A stretch of DNA of 64,000 bases. Origin: Phoronis australis (taxonomy: Eukaryota; Phoronida; Phoronidae). The stretch lies in assembly GCA_002633005.1 (NCBI GenBank), contig NMRA01000004.1, positions 642,802 through 706,801 of the forward strand, written 5' to 3'. The position numbers were made by a program, and so were the translations under genes. Under the pieces are notes generated by a model. That model ran no database searches. It was not told where the DNA came from and saw only the letters and a program-made list of their open reading frames with translations. Below, one piece after another: positions 40,601-48,899 of the stretch (the first letter of the stretch is position 1; the number at the start of each line of letters is the position of its first letter).

Positions 40601-43600
40601 AAAACCAGAAATGCTTTTTTCTTTACTGAAATGATTATTAGGCTTGAGAAAAACAGTTTGTCACTGGTTCCGATCAGTCTCATTAAATAGGTTGTAATGG
40701 CAGGTTACCATTATTTCAGCTGTTGCAGCAGTATGGCGACACCAAGTTCAACTAACGAGGGATAAGATCACAACTACATTGCCTTGGAAGAGCAAATACT
40801 TGTTTGACACTAGACCATGGTTTACAGCCGCTTGTGATTATGCAGTGATAGCATGTTTTAGCAATGGTGAACATTCTTAGTATTTGAACTGAGAAAGACA
40901 TTCAGATAAGTGACCTAGTAGTTGTAGTGGGTTGCTGGTTGCTCACAATTCCCAATGCTGTTGACAGTAGGTTTATACTCCTATTTACACCTATACCAAC
41001 TTGTCACCATAAAGATTTATCATGAACAAACTTGGCAGACAGTGTTAGCCAGCAAAGAGACTCAAAATTGCCAGTAGGGGGTGCCACAGTAGTAAGACTC
41101 GTCTTGAAATCAACTTCAGTTGTATACTCCTAAACAGGTACACTTAATTCCATAACACCCATCAGCTTGCTGTATATTCAAACATAGACAAAAAACAAAA
41201 AATAAATTACTACTAGGAGGCACCACGACAGTCACACCTTGCTGAAAATAAAGGTCAGTCATGTTTACTTCAAGAGGAACATGTCTAAAAAATTTCATAA
41301 TAATCCTTCAAGCAATTAGGAAAATATAAGAATAAAAATGGCCACTAGAGTGTACAGATTACATGGAATCGATCCGAAAATGGGAGGGTGTTGCCATGTC
41401 CTTAACAACAGGGAGTACAGCCATTGTTGAATCTGCCCAATCATTTGCATACCAGCAATAATATGTAAATGTCAACACAAATGCCTGAACATCCATCAAG
41501 GCATTTTGCAAGTTCCGATGGAGAGGATGGCAAGGTGCACGTGGGCACATAAAAACTGAAGTTTAATATTAATACATTACTTTTAAGATTATGAAGTTTC
41601 TGGTCAATTACTGCAAAAATCCCATTTCTCAGACCAACAAAACTCCAGAGAACAAGTTGTCTCTGCAAATCAACGGGAGCACCTGGAAAAGCTAGGTTTC
41701 TATTTGTGAATAGCACTACAGTAGACTTTTAATGATGTACATACCAAAGAATTCGTAGCTGAACCAAGCACATTTATTTTATGAAATATTGCTTATTGTT
41801 AACAATAGCAAGTGCCATCAGCTCTGAACCAAATGTATTTTTGAATTGGCAAATAATTGTTACCTGAATTTCCCAGTCAACAAAATTTGAAAAAGCCCTC
41901 CAGTATTAGGCAACTATTAACGCCACCTTAAATTTCAAACTTGGATACTCACTGTATTTGAGCCTGTGGCCATAAGGAGGTTTGGAGAGGCTTTGGTAGG
42001 GTGTAATTTATCCACAAGATTGTGTATTAAATGTCCAAAATTTTTGAAAACGCTTGCTTAACCTTGTACACAGATTACTCGAGGCATCAATCAGTTGTCC
42101 TAAGGCTAATTATACACACACAAATTAGCCAAAGTATCAGTTTAACATGATTCATGGTATACATATGGCAACCAGTAAACCTAAACAGTCTGACACTGAC
42201 CCAGCAGCTCAAACACTAAAAACAGTAAATCTTGTCGTGAATTGAGACAAAATAAAAGAGATGGCAACTGGTCAAATTCAAAGATTATTTTGGTCAGTAT
42301 TTAATATATGTTAGTTTTTTGTAACATTGCAAAATTAAGTTGAAAGGTCTTACAGGCTACACATAATAATGAAAACCATGATAAACCATAGTCAGGTGTC
42401 AAAAACATCAATTCTCTTCATAGGCACATTTGTTCATTCAAAGCTATGTAGTGGCGTTCTTATCTTTCACTAAAATTAAAAGAAATTAATCATCTAAAAT
42501 TTCCCCAACTGCCATGCTGTCATGGCGACTTAAACAAGACTGCCATTACAAGCAACTTAAGGGCCTGGTTTGAAGAACAGTGTTTTTGAGATTTCATCTT
42601 GAAATATATAAAATGAAATTTGGTCAGATAACCTACTCTGTTTTTTTACTATGAATGTACCCTTCTTGGCCAAGCTCTATTAAACGTCATTGTCATGTGA
42701 CCTAATCAATGGCAGACCGGGTGTAAAGCTAAAAATCAAATCCTACAGTCTTTCTACTTTTGGAGAATGCTTTTACTGTGTTAAATTTTATAGGTTCACA
42801 CATTTGCTGACGAGGTCCTAAATAATTTTAATAACTTGTATTGACGGGAATATCAGTTTATGCGCTTAAAGCATAAAGGCCAATGGACAGCTAGTTACTC
42901 CATCTAGCATTCAGAAACAGAACTAGCACATAAAGACAAGCGTCATCAACCTGGCCTACTGAGCCGTGTCTCAAGCAGTAATAGCATGCTGGCTATAAGC
43001 AATGTTTGAGTCAAACCTGTGTAGTAGACATGGGATGGCACGTTGCTGAACTTCTTAACGATCTTCTCAGGCTCTTTGTAAGGAGGTGGGCCGTCTCTAC
43101 GGAAGTAAGAGTAACCCCCACCAATCCTGACAGGTCTGTCGCGTAGAGGGCTGTAACAACACAGGGGAGTTATCAACATCACTGCTTCTGTGAATACCTT
43201 TTTGTAGCAACTAAAAGTCCGGTTGAATATCACAAATTCCAGGCAAAAACAATTGTCAAAAATTATTCATGCCACAAAGTCCTTTAACATTGCTGTGCAT
43301 GTCCACAATTTTCCAACGGTAGTTATGGCACAAAACTTCAACATCGTAAAAGCATTGATATTAAGCTACATAATTATCCTTTTAAAAAATAAAAAAATAA
43401 AATAAAATTAAAAAAAAAATTTAAAAAAATAAAATTTCACTTGTCCACCATATTGTGTCCTAAATTGGTGACATTTCACTACATTGGCATTTTAATTAAA
43501 ATTATGCTACGCAAACTCCTTCCAAAAGATAAAATAAAGTCTTGAAAGTAGAAAATGATTTGTCACGGAAAAATTTTTATCGACAATTTTATAGCTATCT

Positions 43601-46600
43601 GAAATTTATTATTTGTGGATGCATTATTGATGTTGGAAATTATTTCTGTTTAGAAATATAATTTATACTACATCTTGAAATAAACTAGCATAAAAAGCAC
43701 AAATTGTGAGGAAAACACCTGGGTCTCAAACCAAGAGCTTTAAGACATCCACTGAATCTTTCACAAATCAATAACAGTTTAAACTTTAAGTAAAAGACTT
43801 CCATGATAGGGAAGACATTTCATAATGAGAACATTTAACAAATCAATAAGACCGGAAGTCATGTGGGAGAATGACAATTGACTAAAAACCTAATAGTCTA
43901 ATTGATTTGCAACAAATATGTTGATGAAAGCTTATCCAGAAAGCTAAACATCATTCCACCATCATAGCCATGAGTAACAGTTCAGCTTCTTTTATTAAGT
44001 GTTGTGTTGTTGTTCTCTCAATAGCAAGTCATCCAGTTGCCATGGAATCATAAAAGTCTCCCATTAGGTGCAAACGTTAATTGCTGCATACTTTTAAACT
44101 ACACCTACTTATAATCTTTGCTGTGTCTCTTGGACGTCTGGCACCCTTTTCCGCCATTGCACAACTTCAAATATTGCCGACAACCATAACAAAACTCAGG
44201 AACTGCGTAGTTACGTATTCTATGATCTGTCTCTGATAAGTAACGCAGGTGTAAAATAGCCTGCTCAACAAATGGTAGGTAGGTCTTGCGTAGTCTTGCC
44301 TTTGTAACCAATGACGAAAATTCGCCCAGCGTGTCTAGGTTTTGATAGCTCACACTGAAAACAAAAAAAAAATAATAACTTATTGACCGATGATCTCTGA
44401 CCTTGGTAAGGTATAGATTCTAAAATAGCGATCACCGAAAAGCATTAGTGGCAACAGTTGAAGCTTACTTTTCATTCTGCAGCAAAAAGCCGGGCAACTC
44501 TCTGACTTAGACCACTACCCCTCTTCAAACTCATCATGTCATATTTCTTAGAGAAGAGGACATACCTCTGAGCTTGGGAGTAACTGACAGTTCCTACGGA
44601 GATTTCTAAATCTGAGTAAGAAACGATATTTGCATCATACATTTAGTGGTCTTGAAAGCCGCTATAAACTTGCATACTGTTGAAGAAACTATCTTTTGAT
44701 TTAGACCACTAGTTCGTTACTCGGACAATAAGTGATTTTTGGTCTTGCAAATAGCAAACAGGTCGTTAGTGCTCCAGACCAAGCAAATAACACCTTGGCA
44801 AATCAACTTTTAGAACAACTGATCTCAAGCAATAATGACAGTCAGTTCTTTCCATGCCTAGAAATCGCATCTAATTTGACTGAGGAATAAAATGCGACCA
44901 ATTTCCTAACAGCAAGTGGTCTAAATCATTTAGGCCACTTGTCGTTCTAAAGTTGGTCTTATTATGTTCCTTAATCACCTAAGAAGTAATCTCAGAGTTT
45001 AGGAAGAACTGCCAAGTTTGTTAGCCAACTTATATATTCACACCATCACTTGGAATTTTATGACCTTGGTCTGAAGAAATAAGAAACTGCCACTTCTTTC
45101 TAAGGCAACTGACTATATGAACAATTTGAGACCAATTTCGAAAATGGTAAATGGCTTAGATCAAGACTTTTTTGACACTAATAGCACAGGTTGAATGACG
45201 CTTTAAGGTTACGTGGGACACTAGACAAAAGTCCAAATTTGACCAACTTGGAAAGATCACATCTCTGAAATGGTCGATCGGATTCATATGAAACTCTCAG
45301 ATTTACAGCTGTTCTCTAAAACCTACTTACGTGTTACGGATTGCAGGTAAAACAAGCTCTGTGGTGGTCAAATCCTACAACAACGAAATAGTAGACAAAG
45401 TGTAGAAACAAAAATACTCATGCTGTGAACTGTGTGAACACTGTTCAAATAACTCAGATTTGAAAATGAAACAGGCAACCACAACACCTTTCCTAGCTCC
45501 CTCAAATGTGTGGCATTTATGAAGAAATGTGATTTTCAAAACAGAAGAGCTACAAACAAATTTTCGTGCTCCCCAACTTCGTCCCATGAGAGCTTATCTC
45601 ACTCTTTTTGTAACACACAACTCATATAGATGTAATACATATATTTGATCATATAATAAGTGAGGGGTATGTTCTAAAAGTATAGATATTAGCTTCCGTG
45701 TGGTTTTCATGTTTTTATTCCGATCAGTGAGGCCACGAAACTGCCATTTAGTCACATGTCCCTCCATAAATACATTAAGTAATCTCATGGGGCACAAAGT
45801 GACGACCCGAACCCGCATTTTTGGGATATTCGAAAATTTCACTTCAGACTCTGAGTTGTCCCAAGCCAATAAAGTCTGTTCGCAAAATTTTCATATACCA
45901 GAGAAACTTCCGGTCACCATAAATGCATCGCGCTGAGTAGGCCCGTGGCTGTTGCGATAATGAAAATACCACTATAGACGACTGCCGTCGTCCCCCGGGT
46001 CATCCCCTAGGTCCGACAATTTTTTTTACCACGACGCCTCGGGAAGCGGATTTAGTTTTATCACTCGGTGAATTCATTTGGCTGCGTCGTCTGATATAAT
46101 CTCTACATTTCTAAACTTGTATAACTGGAAGGAGCAAGGATATCACCTGTGACTAGGCCCACAGTGGCACGCTTAGTTGGCTTAATTAGTTTCTATCCAC
46201 CGTTTGAACAGTGAATGTCCAATTAATACACACCCGTTTGATGTCCAAAAGAGAACACTTCATGTGCACTATACGCTAAACCAAACCTGCAGTAGGGTTG
46301 TCAGTATTTCCGTTTTTTTTTCAAGGAATACAAATCTGAGTAGTCTTTCTCATTCTTTTTAATTATTTAAACTTAATTAGTTCTTTTCTGACACTAAGAA
46401 CGTTTCCCGGACGGCGAGATGACTCTGCTTATTTAATTCATCGTTGCTAGGAGCCTACCAAGAAATGTTACATTTAATAAGAATTTCGTCTGTAGTGACC
46501 ATTTGAATATTATCCGTGAGTCGAGGTATCTGGTCAACGACATCAACTTAGATGATATATCCCTAGTTTCGAAATAACGTTATCTTCATGAAACAATTAA

Positions 46601-48607
46601 ATAACTTGTGAATCGTTTAAGTACGGTTCAAAATCGGAGTCGCAACACGGAAATTTCAATTTGTTATGTGAATTGATATGTCAGTTTCATTATTCAGGAT
46701 TCCAAACTTTATAAAGATTTGATAACTGATGAAAATTATCTTAACAGTAAATATGGAATCTTGAACGGAGAAAAAAACACGTTTGCTCGTAATTTGAACG
46801 TTTTATCTAAAAACGCAACTGACATGTATTTGTCATTGGAAATTCGACCCATCTAGTCTTGCTGATAATTTAATTCGTGTCTTTAAAGAACAACTATCTG
46901 AGTTTTTTAGGATTAACATCAGATTTTATTTTATTATTGCGTGACACTAGGACTTTCAACTCTGCCATTTTATTCCAATACACGAATTTTTTCTCAGCCG
47001 ATTCATTACATTCTTTACCTGATGGCATATTACGCGTGTAATCTATTACACTTGAAGCTCGGCTAGTGACCGTAGAGACAGCGCAATCAATTTCAAAACA
47101 ACTTTCGGATTGCAAATCACCGTACAAAACGAAACAGTTCATATAATGCCCCGACAAAAAATCATATCGCAACCTACAAATAGGTTGAAAGTCAAACGCG
47201 AAGGTGTAGATAAGAGCAACTTTTCGAGTGGTATTGAGAAAGGTAAAGCGTTAGTTGTTCTAATAAACCTGCTTTATCAGTACATGTTGCCATGAGTAGA
47301 CTATGAAAACTATTCACGACACTTGTTGATTTCAACTTTTATCACATTTGATATGTAGGGTGAACAAAATTGAATTCGATTTTAATTAGATAATAAAGAA
47401 ACTGTCAGGGTAAATAAAAGCATTGTTTACTGTTATTATGCATGTGGTAATTTCCGAGGTCCAGGTGTTAGAATCGAGCGGGAGCAAACTCGATCGGCCT
47501 TAAGTGATAGCTACAGAAAGATTGTGCAGTACCTTTGTATGATGATCTCTAAATAGCTAATGCTCCCACGGCCCGATTTATTATAACGGTTGCAAAACTG
47601 ATATTGTTTTCAGAAATAACGAACTCTTTAAGAAAATGTGGGGATATTAATAATCGATGTTAATTCCAACTACAGACAATACATACACATATTACAGCCT
47701 ATCCACCCATCATGGCTTCTAGCTTGGAAATCTAATTCCCGTGCGAAAAGTGACCATGTTACGATTGAGGTAATCGTGGCATAACTCGTATATTATGACT
47801 GGTTTGAACAGCAGTCGTTTTCACCAAACATATTTTCTGTGTTTTTCTTTGCTCTAGATCGTGTGCAGAAAATTCGTCACACATTTCCAAGGCAAAATGA
47901 AGAGGAGGAATGCTTTATATAACTAGAATAGGCTGTTGATATGTTGCACTGACTACTAAACGAATAGTTAAAAAGACTCGCTGAGTCATTTGTTTGATGA
48001 CTATGGGCCATGAACTACAGTGAATTGAGAACGAAGAATCAACTCGGTGGGGGGAGAGCCAATTTAGTTTTAAAGGGTCTGCGAGACATTCTATACTATA
48101 TAATCTATACATTATATGTTACTTGGCAATACCGCAGACAGGGAACCAATTTTCTTATTCAAATATTGCGCTTGCAGCTAGACAAAAAATATAAATATGT
48201 ATATGTACCTCGACGCTTTTAGACAACGGAAAGGTATCTGTTCGCCTGTGTTTCCGTTTTTCTCTTGGAACTCGATGGTTGACCATCACCCCCCTCGTGT
48301 AATCCGGGCGGGCGGGCAAGAGAGAGTGAGGCAGTCGCCATTCTTCAGGCTGCAAAGTCGCTGGCTTTGGATCATGAGAAACCTTCCAGCGCGCCTCGTA
48401 AATTGCTTGTTGGTGGAGCGACCTCAAGTCCAGTTCCTTTCCATTGTGATCCTTGATGACGATGTAGGGAAGCTTGTGAGGGAGAGGTTCTGATTTAACC
48501 GTCTCGGCTAGCTCTGGGTTTCGTCTTGGAGTGGTATACGACCCTGCAACGGACAAGGCCTCCTCGGAATACCACTCCAGGGTCTGCCCTATCGCCGGCA
48601 GAGACAT
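4018..48607 (-). CDS. Large unnamed gene: proline-rich protein with C-terminal EF-hand-like motifs (30 coding exons)
   Basis: I do not recognise the family. Coding exons in transcript order are 48209-48607, 45331-45374, 44109-44354, 43017-43150, 40251-40430, 36374-36454 (or its duplicate 34319-34399), 32482-32504, 31838-32006, 30281-30453, 29422-29535, 24581-24747, 23909-23961, 23189-23335, 18642-19214, 17678-17743, 17114-17239, 16117-16235, 13154-13327, 12413-12501, 11800-11904, 11081-11321, 10526-10628, 9843-9937, 9032-9220, 7891-7987, 7202-7419, 6394-6479, 5791-5860, 5220-5336 and 4018-4149. Every border is AG/GT and every phase matches, giving 4,530 nt, 1,509 residues plus TGA. The protein has a basic N-terminal third, proline-rich sequence at about residues 484-1025, a charged, probably helical stretch at about 1026-1302, and EF-hand-like motifs at about 1335-1500. 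No signal peptide or membrane segment was seen, so a cytosolic or cytoskeletal protein is inferred. Exon edges are hand-called; using both copies of the duplicated exon adds 27 residues. Confidence 0.85.
6075..6330. repeat. Imperfect GAT/TATGACGATGG microsatellite in an intron
   Basis: About 250 bp of interrupted trinucleotide and hexanucleotide repeat between exons 27 and 28 of the large gene. It leaves long low-complexity frames open on both strands (Met/Thr/Val on plus, Ile/Val on minus, and a YDDDG-type frame without a start), none of which looks like a real gene. Confidence 0.85.
6609..6664. repeat. TA/CA microsatellite
   Basis: A run of CATATA and (CA)n units with a few interruptions, in the intron upstream of exon 27. 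Confidence 0.85.
8690..8958. mobile_element. Non-autonomous DNA element with GATTTAGACCA inverted ends
   Basis: 269 bp bounded by GATTTAGACCA on the left and its inverted complement TGGTCTAAATC on the right, without coding capacity. The interior shares phrases (TTTCTGGTCTTGCAAA, AATGTCAGTTCTTTGC, GAATAA) with the copy at 44.7 kb. It sits in an intron of the large gene. A MITE-like element is the simplest reading; target-site duplications are not clear. Confidence 0.7.
11081..13327 (-). CDS. Exons 18-21 of the large gene
   Basis: Exons 13154-13327, 12413-12501, 11800-11904 and 11081-11321 (phases 0/0, 0/2, 2/2, 2/0). Exon 18 mixes acidic and proline-rich sequence. Exons 19 and 20 form a highly basic patch (PRKRRPRPR, then KKKRK) that could be a nuclear localisation signal or an acidic-polymer contact. 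Exon 21 starts a folded, probably helical region (HPDRLPVYERIF ... TEEELKTLV). A second frame through exon 19 stays open for a while but does not join its neighbours. Confidence 0.8.
14825..14976. mobile_element. Small inverted-repeat element with GGGCCCAGTTGCATAAA end
   Basis: 152 bp. The left end GGGCCCAGTTGCATAAA is mirrored by the right end (inverted complement GGGCTGAGTTGCATAAA), and both arms continue into AAGTTAT. The centre holds a smaller palindrome around TGCATTATCACG / AACAATGCA. No coding capacity; a MITE or foldback relic. Confidence 0.65.
15160..15178. repeat. AC microsatellite
   Basis: (AC)9, intronic. Confidence 0.9.
15412..15492 (-). CDS. Possible 81-bp cassette exon of the large gene
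   Basis: It lies between exons 17 and 18, both of which meet at phase 0, and has a good acceptor (TTTGCAG|AGCCC). The 27 codons are Ser/Glu/Pro-rich like the neighbouring exons (ELSPRDTPQSES). The length is a multiple of three, so including or skipping it keeps the frame. The donor (TCG|GTTAAT) is poor, which fits either an alternative exon or chance. Confidence 0.35.
16117..24747 (-). CDS. Exons 11-17 of the large gene: proline-rich region
   Basis: Exons 24581-24747, 23909-23961, 23189-23335, 18642-19214, 17678-17743, 17114-17239 and 16117-16235 encode about 415 residues dominated by Pro, Ser, Glu and Thr, with short PEP, SPSP and PPPP runs and many SP/TP dipeptides that could be proline-directed kinase sites. 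The four exons 13-16 are all symmetrical phase 1/1, and exons 12, 14, 15 and 16 end in a Pro-Gly junction. Exon 14 (573 bp) carries a perfect TSPVLI repeat. Exon 17 ends in a Lys/Arg-rich patch (about residues 915-930). The 4-kb intron between exons 13 and 14 contains the nested 851-codon frame. Confidence 0.75.
18740..18805 (-). repeat. 18-bp coding repeat (TSPVLI)
   Basis: Three near-identical 18-bp units plus a diverged one inside exon 14 of the large gene, encoding consecutive TSPVLI hexapeptides. The reading frame is preserved, so copy number can vary without a frameshift. Confidence 0.85.
19793..22348 (-). CDS. Intron-nested 851-codon frame with repeated TPD motifs
   Basis: An unbroken frame from ATG (excellent context GCCATGG, with an in-frame TGA nine bases upstream) to TAG, lying in the same orientation inside the intron between exons 13 and 14 of the large gene. 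I do not recognise the family. Three 80-residue repeats start near residues 151, 232 and 312, with a decayed fourth at about 553; each contains VPTPDLL, AAVTPDI and SREYTNFVL. Between the third and fourth, a second repeat family (STLATPDN) recurs at about 371, 410, 457 and 512. From about 605 the protein is Lys/Arg-rich and looks disordered. No membrane segment or signal peptide is evident. An alternative reading is a last exon of the host gene: CAG|CC before the ATG joins exon 13 in phase 1. No canonical AATAAA lies between its stop and exon 14. Confidence 0.75.
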   Translation of the reverse strand: MARLNLAPYELFPNVRNPSKGGKVPNTPRPAYPPNEDEQRSVFDATKETASNVFSPDILFVHHGNDSGIARELSVADGDVLMTNARRSPSFVENELTVLSSKTSKAGLQKQASVSSGRKSMSPSPEFMFEMLKSSFDDASSFKKDNNTLGVSHNTSMVPTPDLLNAGAGVSQAVSAAVTPDIDNKLYSREYTNFVLDKSKKKLDRKGPYSALPYTPDNMELPTLKNDNELSVSHNASMVPTPDLLGVSSGVSQTISAAVTPDIDNKIYSREYTNFVLDESKRKLGKHPSYPTLLTPDHTDFSSSKKEDGLHVSHNASVVPTPDLLSVGGGASQTISAVVTPDTDKKLYSREYTNFVLNQSKNKLNKESSCSTLPTPDTVGNTRDSNLLDPWDTSNLFVSVPALTKQTSKSTLATPDNVGNLMDFSPMDHSFLSPSASHLSVKAPPTPVPLRKQGSRSTLATPDNLGSSRHDFLNTNNDLTPEPWRNAGSDASRLSIHLPSTPNPLSKQGSRSTLATPDNIFNTNHSTGRWLTEEFALDPWRVPGSATSRLSINVPMTPNLLGVTPHVSRAVSAAVTPDIVDDSLSREYTNYVLLKQSQDKLERMKTSTSSFGPGQSSKTKKPELVKETEKSVKLPKLVKNAKRTKSNRSGTVKGTRKTSLKRKIVPKCTEPETRDLRQGSNKMNNEDNNSANMPTIRVTQSPPRKTFVKPQFQPKTSRRYGKGLLSKPERRQVKASEFTFVLPPGVAEHGQNLKRASSFPVPMRGSKTKQLETQLPVIKIDLSEEEAANVDEGHHGQTEPWEHQNALKKALSVPSQLGVSAKARRPVTVKLPPLQKSIGASKLTFSGENLP
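24950..25200. repeat. Dispersed partial copy of the 54-kb satellite family
   Basis: The phrases TTTCATGAAAATCTG and CTACTAGGGGCACAGTAGTAG occur in the same order as in the 54-55 kb satellite. It is a single decayed copy in an intron. Confidence 0.5.
25868..25972. mobile_element. Palindromic element (105 bp)
   Basis: The left arm GGGTAATAGTCACTTA and GAACCAGTT are mirrored by AACTGGTTC and TAAGTGACTATTGCCC, forming an imperfect hairpin with a short AT-rich loop. A related right arm (CGGTTCTCAAAATCCG) occurs at 50285-50300, so it is a dispersed repeat rather than a unique structure. Confidence 0.65.
28168..28267. mobile_element. Near-perfect 100-bp palindrome
   Basis: Arms of about 46 bp (GAATCCTACACTCGTCTCAGG on the left, mirrored by CCTGAGACTCGTTTAGGATTC on the right) flank a centre GGAAATTTCC that is itself palindromic, so the whole block folds into one long hairpin. 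It is intronic. A second inverted pair, 28271-28304 with 28420-28452 around GATAGGATTC, lies next to it. Confidence 0.8.
29422..32006 (-). CDS. Exons 8-10 of the large gene
   Basis: Exon 8 (31838-32006) encodes an acidic, probably folded stretch beginning LIIEWTEVKLEAFDEGF and contains the phrase TYNVIDVFSTAENKID. Exon 9 (30281-30453) is Lys/Pro/Ser-rich and exon 10 (29422-29535) is Glu/Pro-rich. Phases are 0/1, 1/0 and 0/0. Exon 10 opens the long proline-rich region. A 4.7-kb intron follows, holding the two palindromic elements described at 25.9 and 28.2 kb. Confidence 0.75.
32482..32504 (-). CDS. 23-bp micro-exon 7 of the large gene
   Basis: The acceptor is TTGACAG|GATGC and the donor a strong GGTAGC|GTAAGT. 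The exon converts the phase-1 output of exon 6 into the phase-0 input demanded by exon 8 (31838-32006), whose other two frames are closed by stops. It encodes CFPFPGS after the split Gly codon. It was found from this phase requirement and is too short to stand out as an ORF. Confidence 0.6.
32611..32632. repeat. TA microsatellite
   Basis: (TA)n, about 11 units, intronic. Confidence 0.9.
32975..35023. repeat. Tandem duplication, first unit (2,049 bp)
   Basis: Begins GCTGGATTCAGTCGGG and ends AGAAGAGAGGTA; matches 35025-37080 end to end with scattered substitutions and a few indels. Contains one copy of the 81-bp exon 6 and a GT/TA microsatellite near 34727-34801. Confidence 0.95.
34319..34399 (-). 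CDS. Second copy of the 81-bp exon 6
   Basis: Same sequence, borders and phases (1/1) as 36374-36454. If the duplication is real, both copies could be spliced in tandem (54 residues) or used as mutually exclusive exons without disturbing the frame. If the N at 35024 marks an assembly joint, this is simply the other allele of a single exon. Confidence 0.5.
35025..37080. repeat. Tandem duplication, second unit (2,056 bp)
   Basis: Same ends as the first unit, starting directly after a single N (35024). Differences include a roughly 20-bp insertion near 35534 and small deletions near 35085 and 35815. It carries the other copy of exon 6. Confidence 0.95.
36374..36454 (-). CDS. Exon 6 of the large gene, upstream copy of a duplicated 81-bp exon
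   Basis: The acceptor is TTGCAG|TG and the donor GAG|GTGAAT, phase 1 in and phase 1 out, 81 bp, adding 27 residues rich in Arg, His and Leu (YKSLRAVKAI...HLRHLL). Its phase fits exon 5 upstream and the 23-bp exon at 32482 downstream. The exon lies in the second unit of the 2-kb tandem duplication. I saw no difference between the two exon copies, whereas the surrounding intron shows substitutions and small indels. Confidence 0.65.
37081..40250. other. Intron between exons 5 and 6 of the large gene, outside the duplication
   Basis: AT-rich intronic sequence. A short exon-like stretch at 38638-38700 has good composition but the wrong phase. A region near 38340-38530 repeats GTTTTGGTAAATGGGAAAGG-like phrases. 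Nothing else is supported. Confidence 0.5.
40251..45374 (-). CDS. Exons 2-5 of the large gene (N-terminal globular part)
   Basis: Exons 45331-45374, 44109-44354, 43017-43150 and 40251-40430 join with phases 0/2, 2/2, 2/1 and 1/1. Exon 3 encodes an 82-residue, probably helical and compact stretch with a short cysteine group (CYGCRQYLKLC then GC, about residues 205-220) that could bind metal but matches no zinc-finger consensus I know. Exon 4 is rich in Arg, Gly and Tyr. Exon 5 begins the proline-containing linker. The 43017 donor (GTTTGA) is weak, but it is the only one that keeps the frame with the well-formed exon 5 acceptor. Confidence 0.75.
41060..41410. repeat. Dispersed copy of the 54-kb satellite family
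   Basis: Contains three cores (CCAGTAGGGGGTGCC, TACTAGGAGGCACC, GCCACTAGAGTG) and the trailing phrase CGAAAATGGGAGGGTGTT that also follows the core in the main array (54.5 kb). It is intronic. Confidence 0.6.
43381..43437. repeat. A-rich low-complexity tract
   Basis: AAAAAATAAAATAAAA-type run in the intron between exons 3 and 4. Confidence 0.85.
44503..45159. mobile_element. Cluster of GATTTAGACCA-type elements
   Basis: The best copy is 44698-44927 (230 bp) with matching inverted ends. Flanking it are divergent ends of the same type (GACTTAGACCAC at 44503; GGCCACTTG at about 44935; ATGGCTTAGATC ending near 45159), suggesting three adjacent or nested copies. All lie in the intron between exons 2 and 3 of the large gene. 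Confidence 0.6.
45375..48208. other. First intron of the large gene
   Basis: AT-rich, 2.8 kb. A 92-codon minus-strand frame at 46894-47172 has mixed, protein-like composition but no recognised domain and no fitting splice sites, so I leave it uncalled. Confidence 0.5.
48209..48607 (-). CDS. First coding exon of the large gene
   Basis: This exon holds the start codon and 133 in-frame codons, beginning MSLPAIGQTLEWYSEE and ending at a GAG|GTACAT donor in phase 0. The translation is rich in Arg, Lys, His and Pro, with a basic cluster (REKRKHRR) near residue 115. I chose this ATG because it opens the longest frame and no better upstream start joins it. An inverted CCAAT box lies about 280 nt upstream. 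The next exon (45331-45374, 44 bp) enters in phase 0, leaving a first intron of about 2.8 kb. Confidence 0.75.
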
Positions 48608-48889
48608 TATCGTTTCCTGACACCCGTTTTCACTCAGGAAAGTCGCACTCTTCAGCGTTTATCCTACAGCTTGATTTTACAGGTGTCACAGAGACTGCAG
48701 CATAATCCAGAAATGCGCAAAAGCGTGTGAGAATGTGTTAATAAATAAGCACGTTAAATTCATTTCCAAGACTGTGAGATCGATCTGATCTGTAAATATA
48801 CGTCGCGCTGATATCATTCGGTAGATACCGTCTGATTAACTAAACATGTACCGTGTCATCACTTTACGGCCCTCTCTCCATGCCAACGA

Positions 48890-48897
48890 CCAATCAG
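48890..48897 (+). promoter_or_regulatory. CCAAT box, probable promoter of the large gene
   Basis: CCAATCAG is a full match to the NF-Y consensus, inverted relative to the large gene and about 280 nt upstream of its ATG. The interval to the gene contains no other gene, so it most likely belongs to this promoter. Confidence 0.4.
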
Positions 48898-48899
48898 AG

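Noticed and set aside
41950-41995. Possible short exon ending in a GTGAGT donor
   Set aside because: Leaves in phase 0, which does not match exon 5; exon 4 joins exon 5 directly in phase 1.
46894-47172. 92-codon minus-strand frame in the first intron
   Set aside because: Protein-like composition but no homology I recognise and no phase-compatible splice sites between exons 1 and 2.
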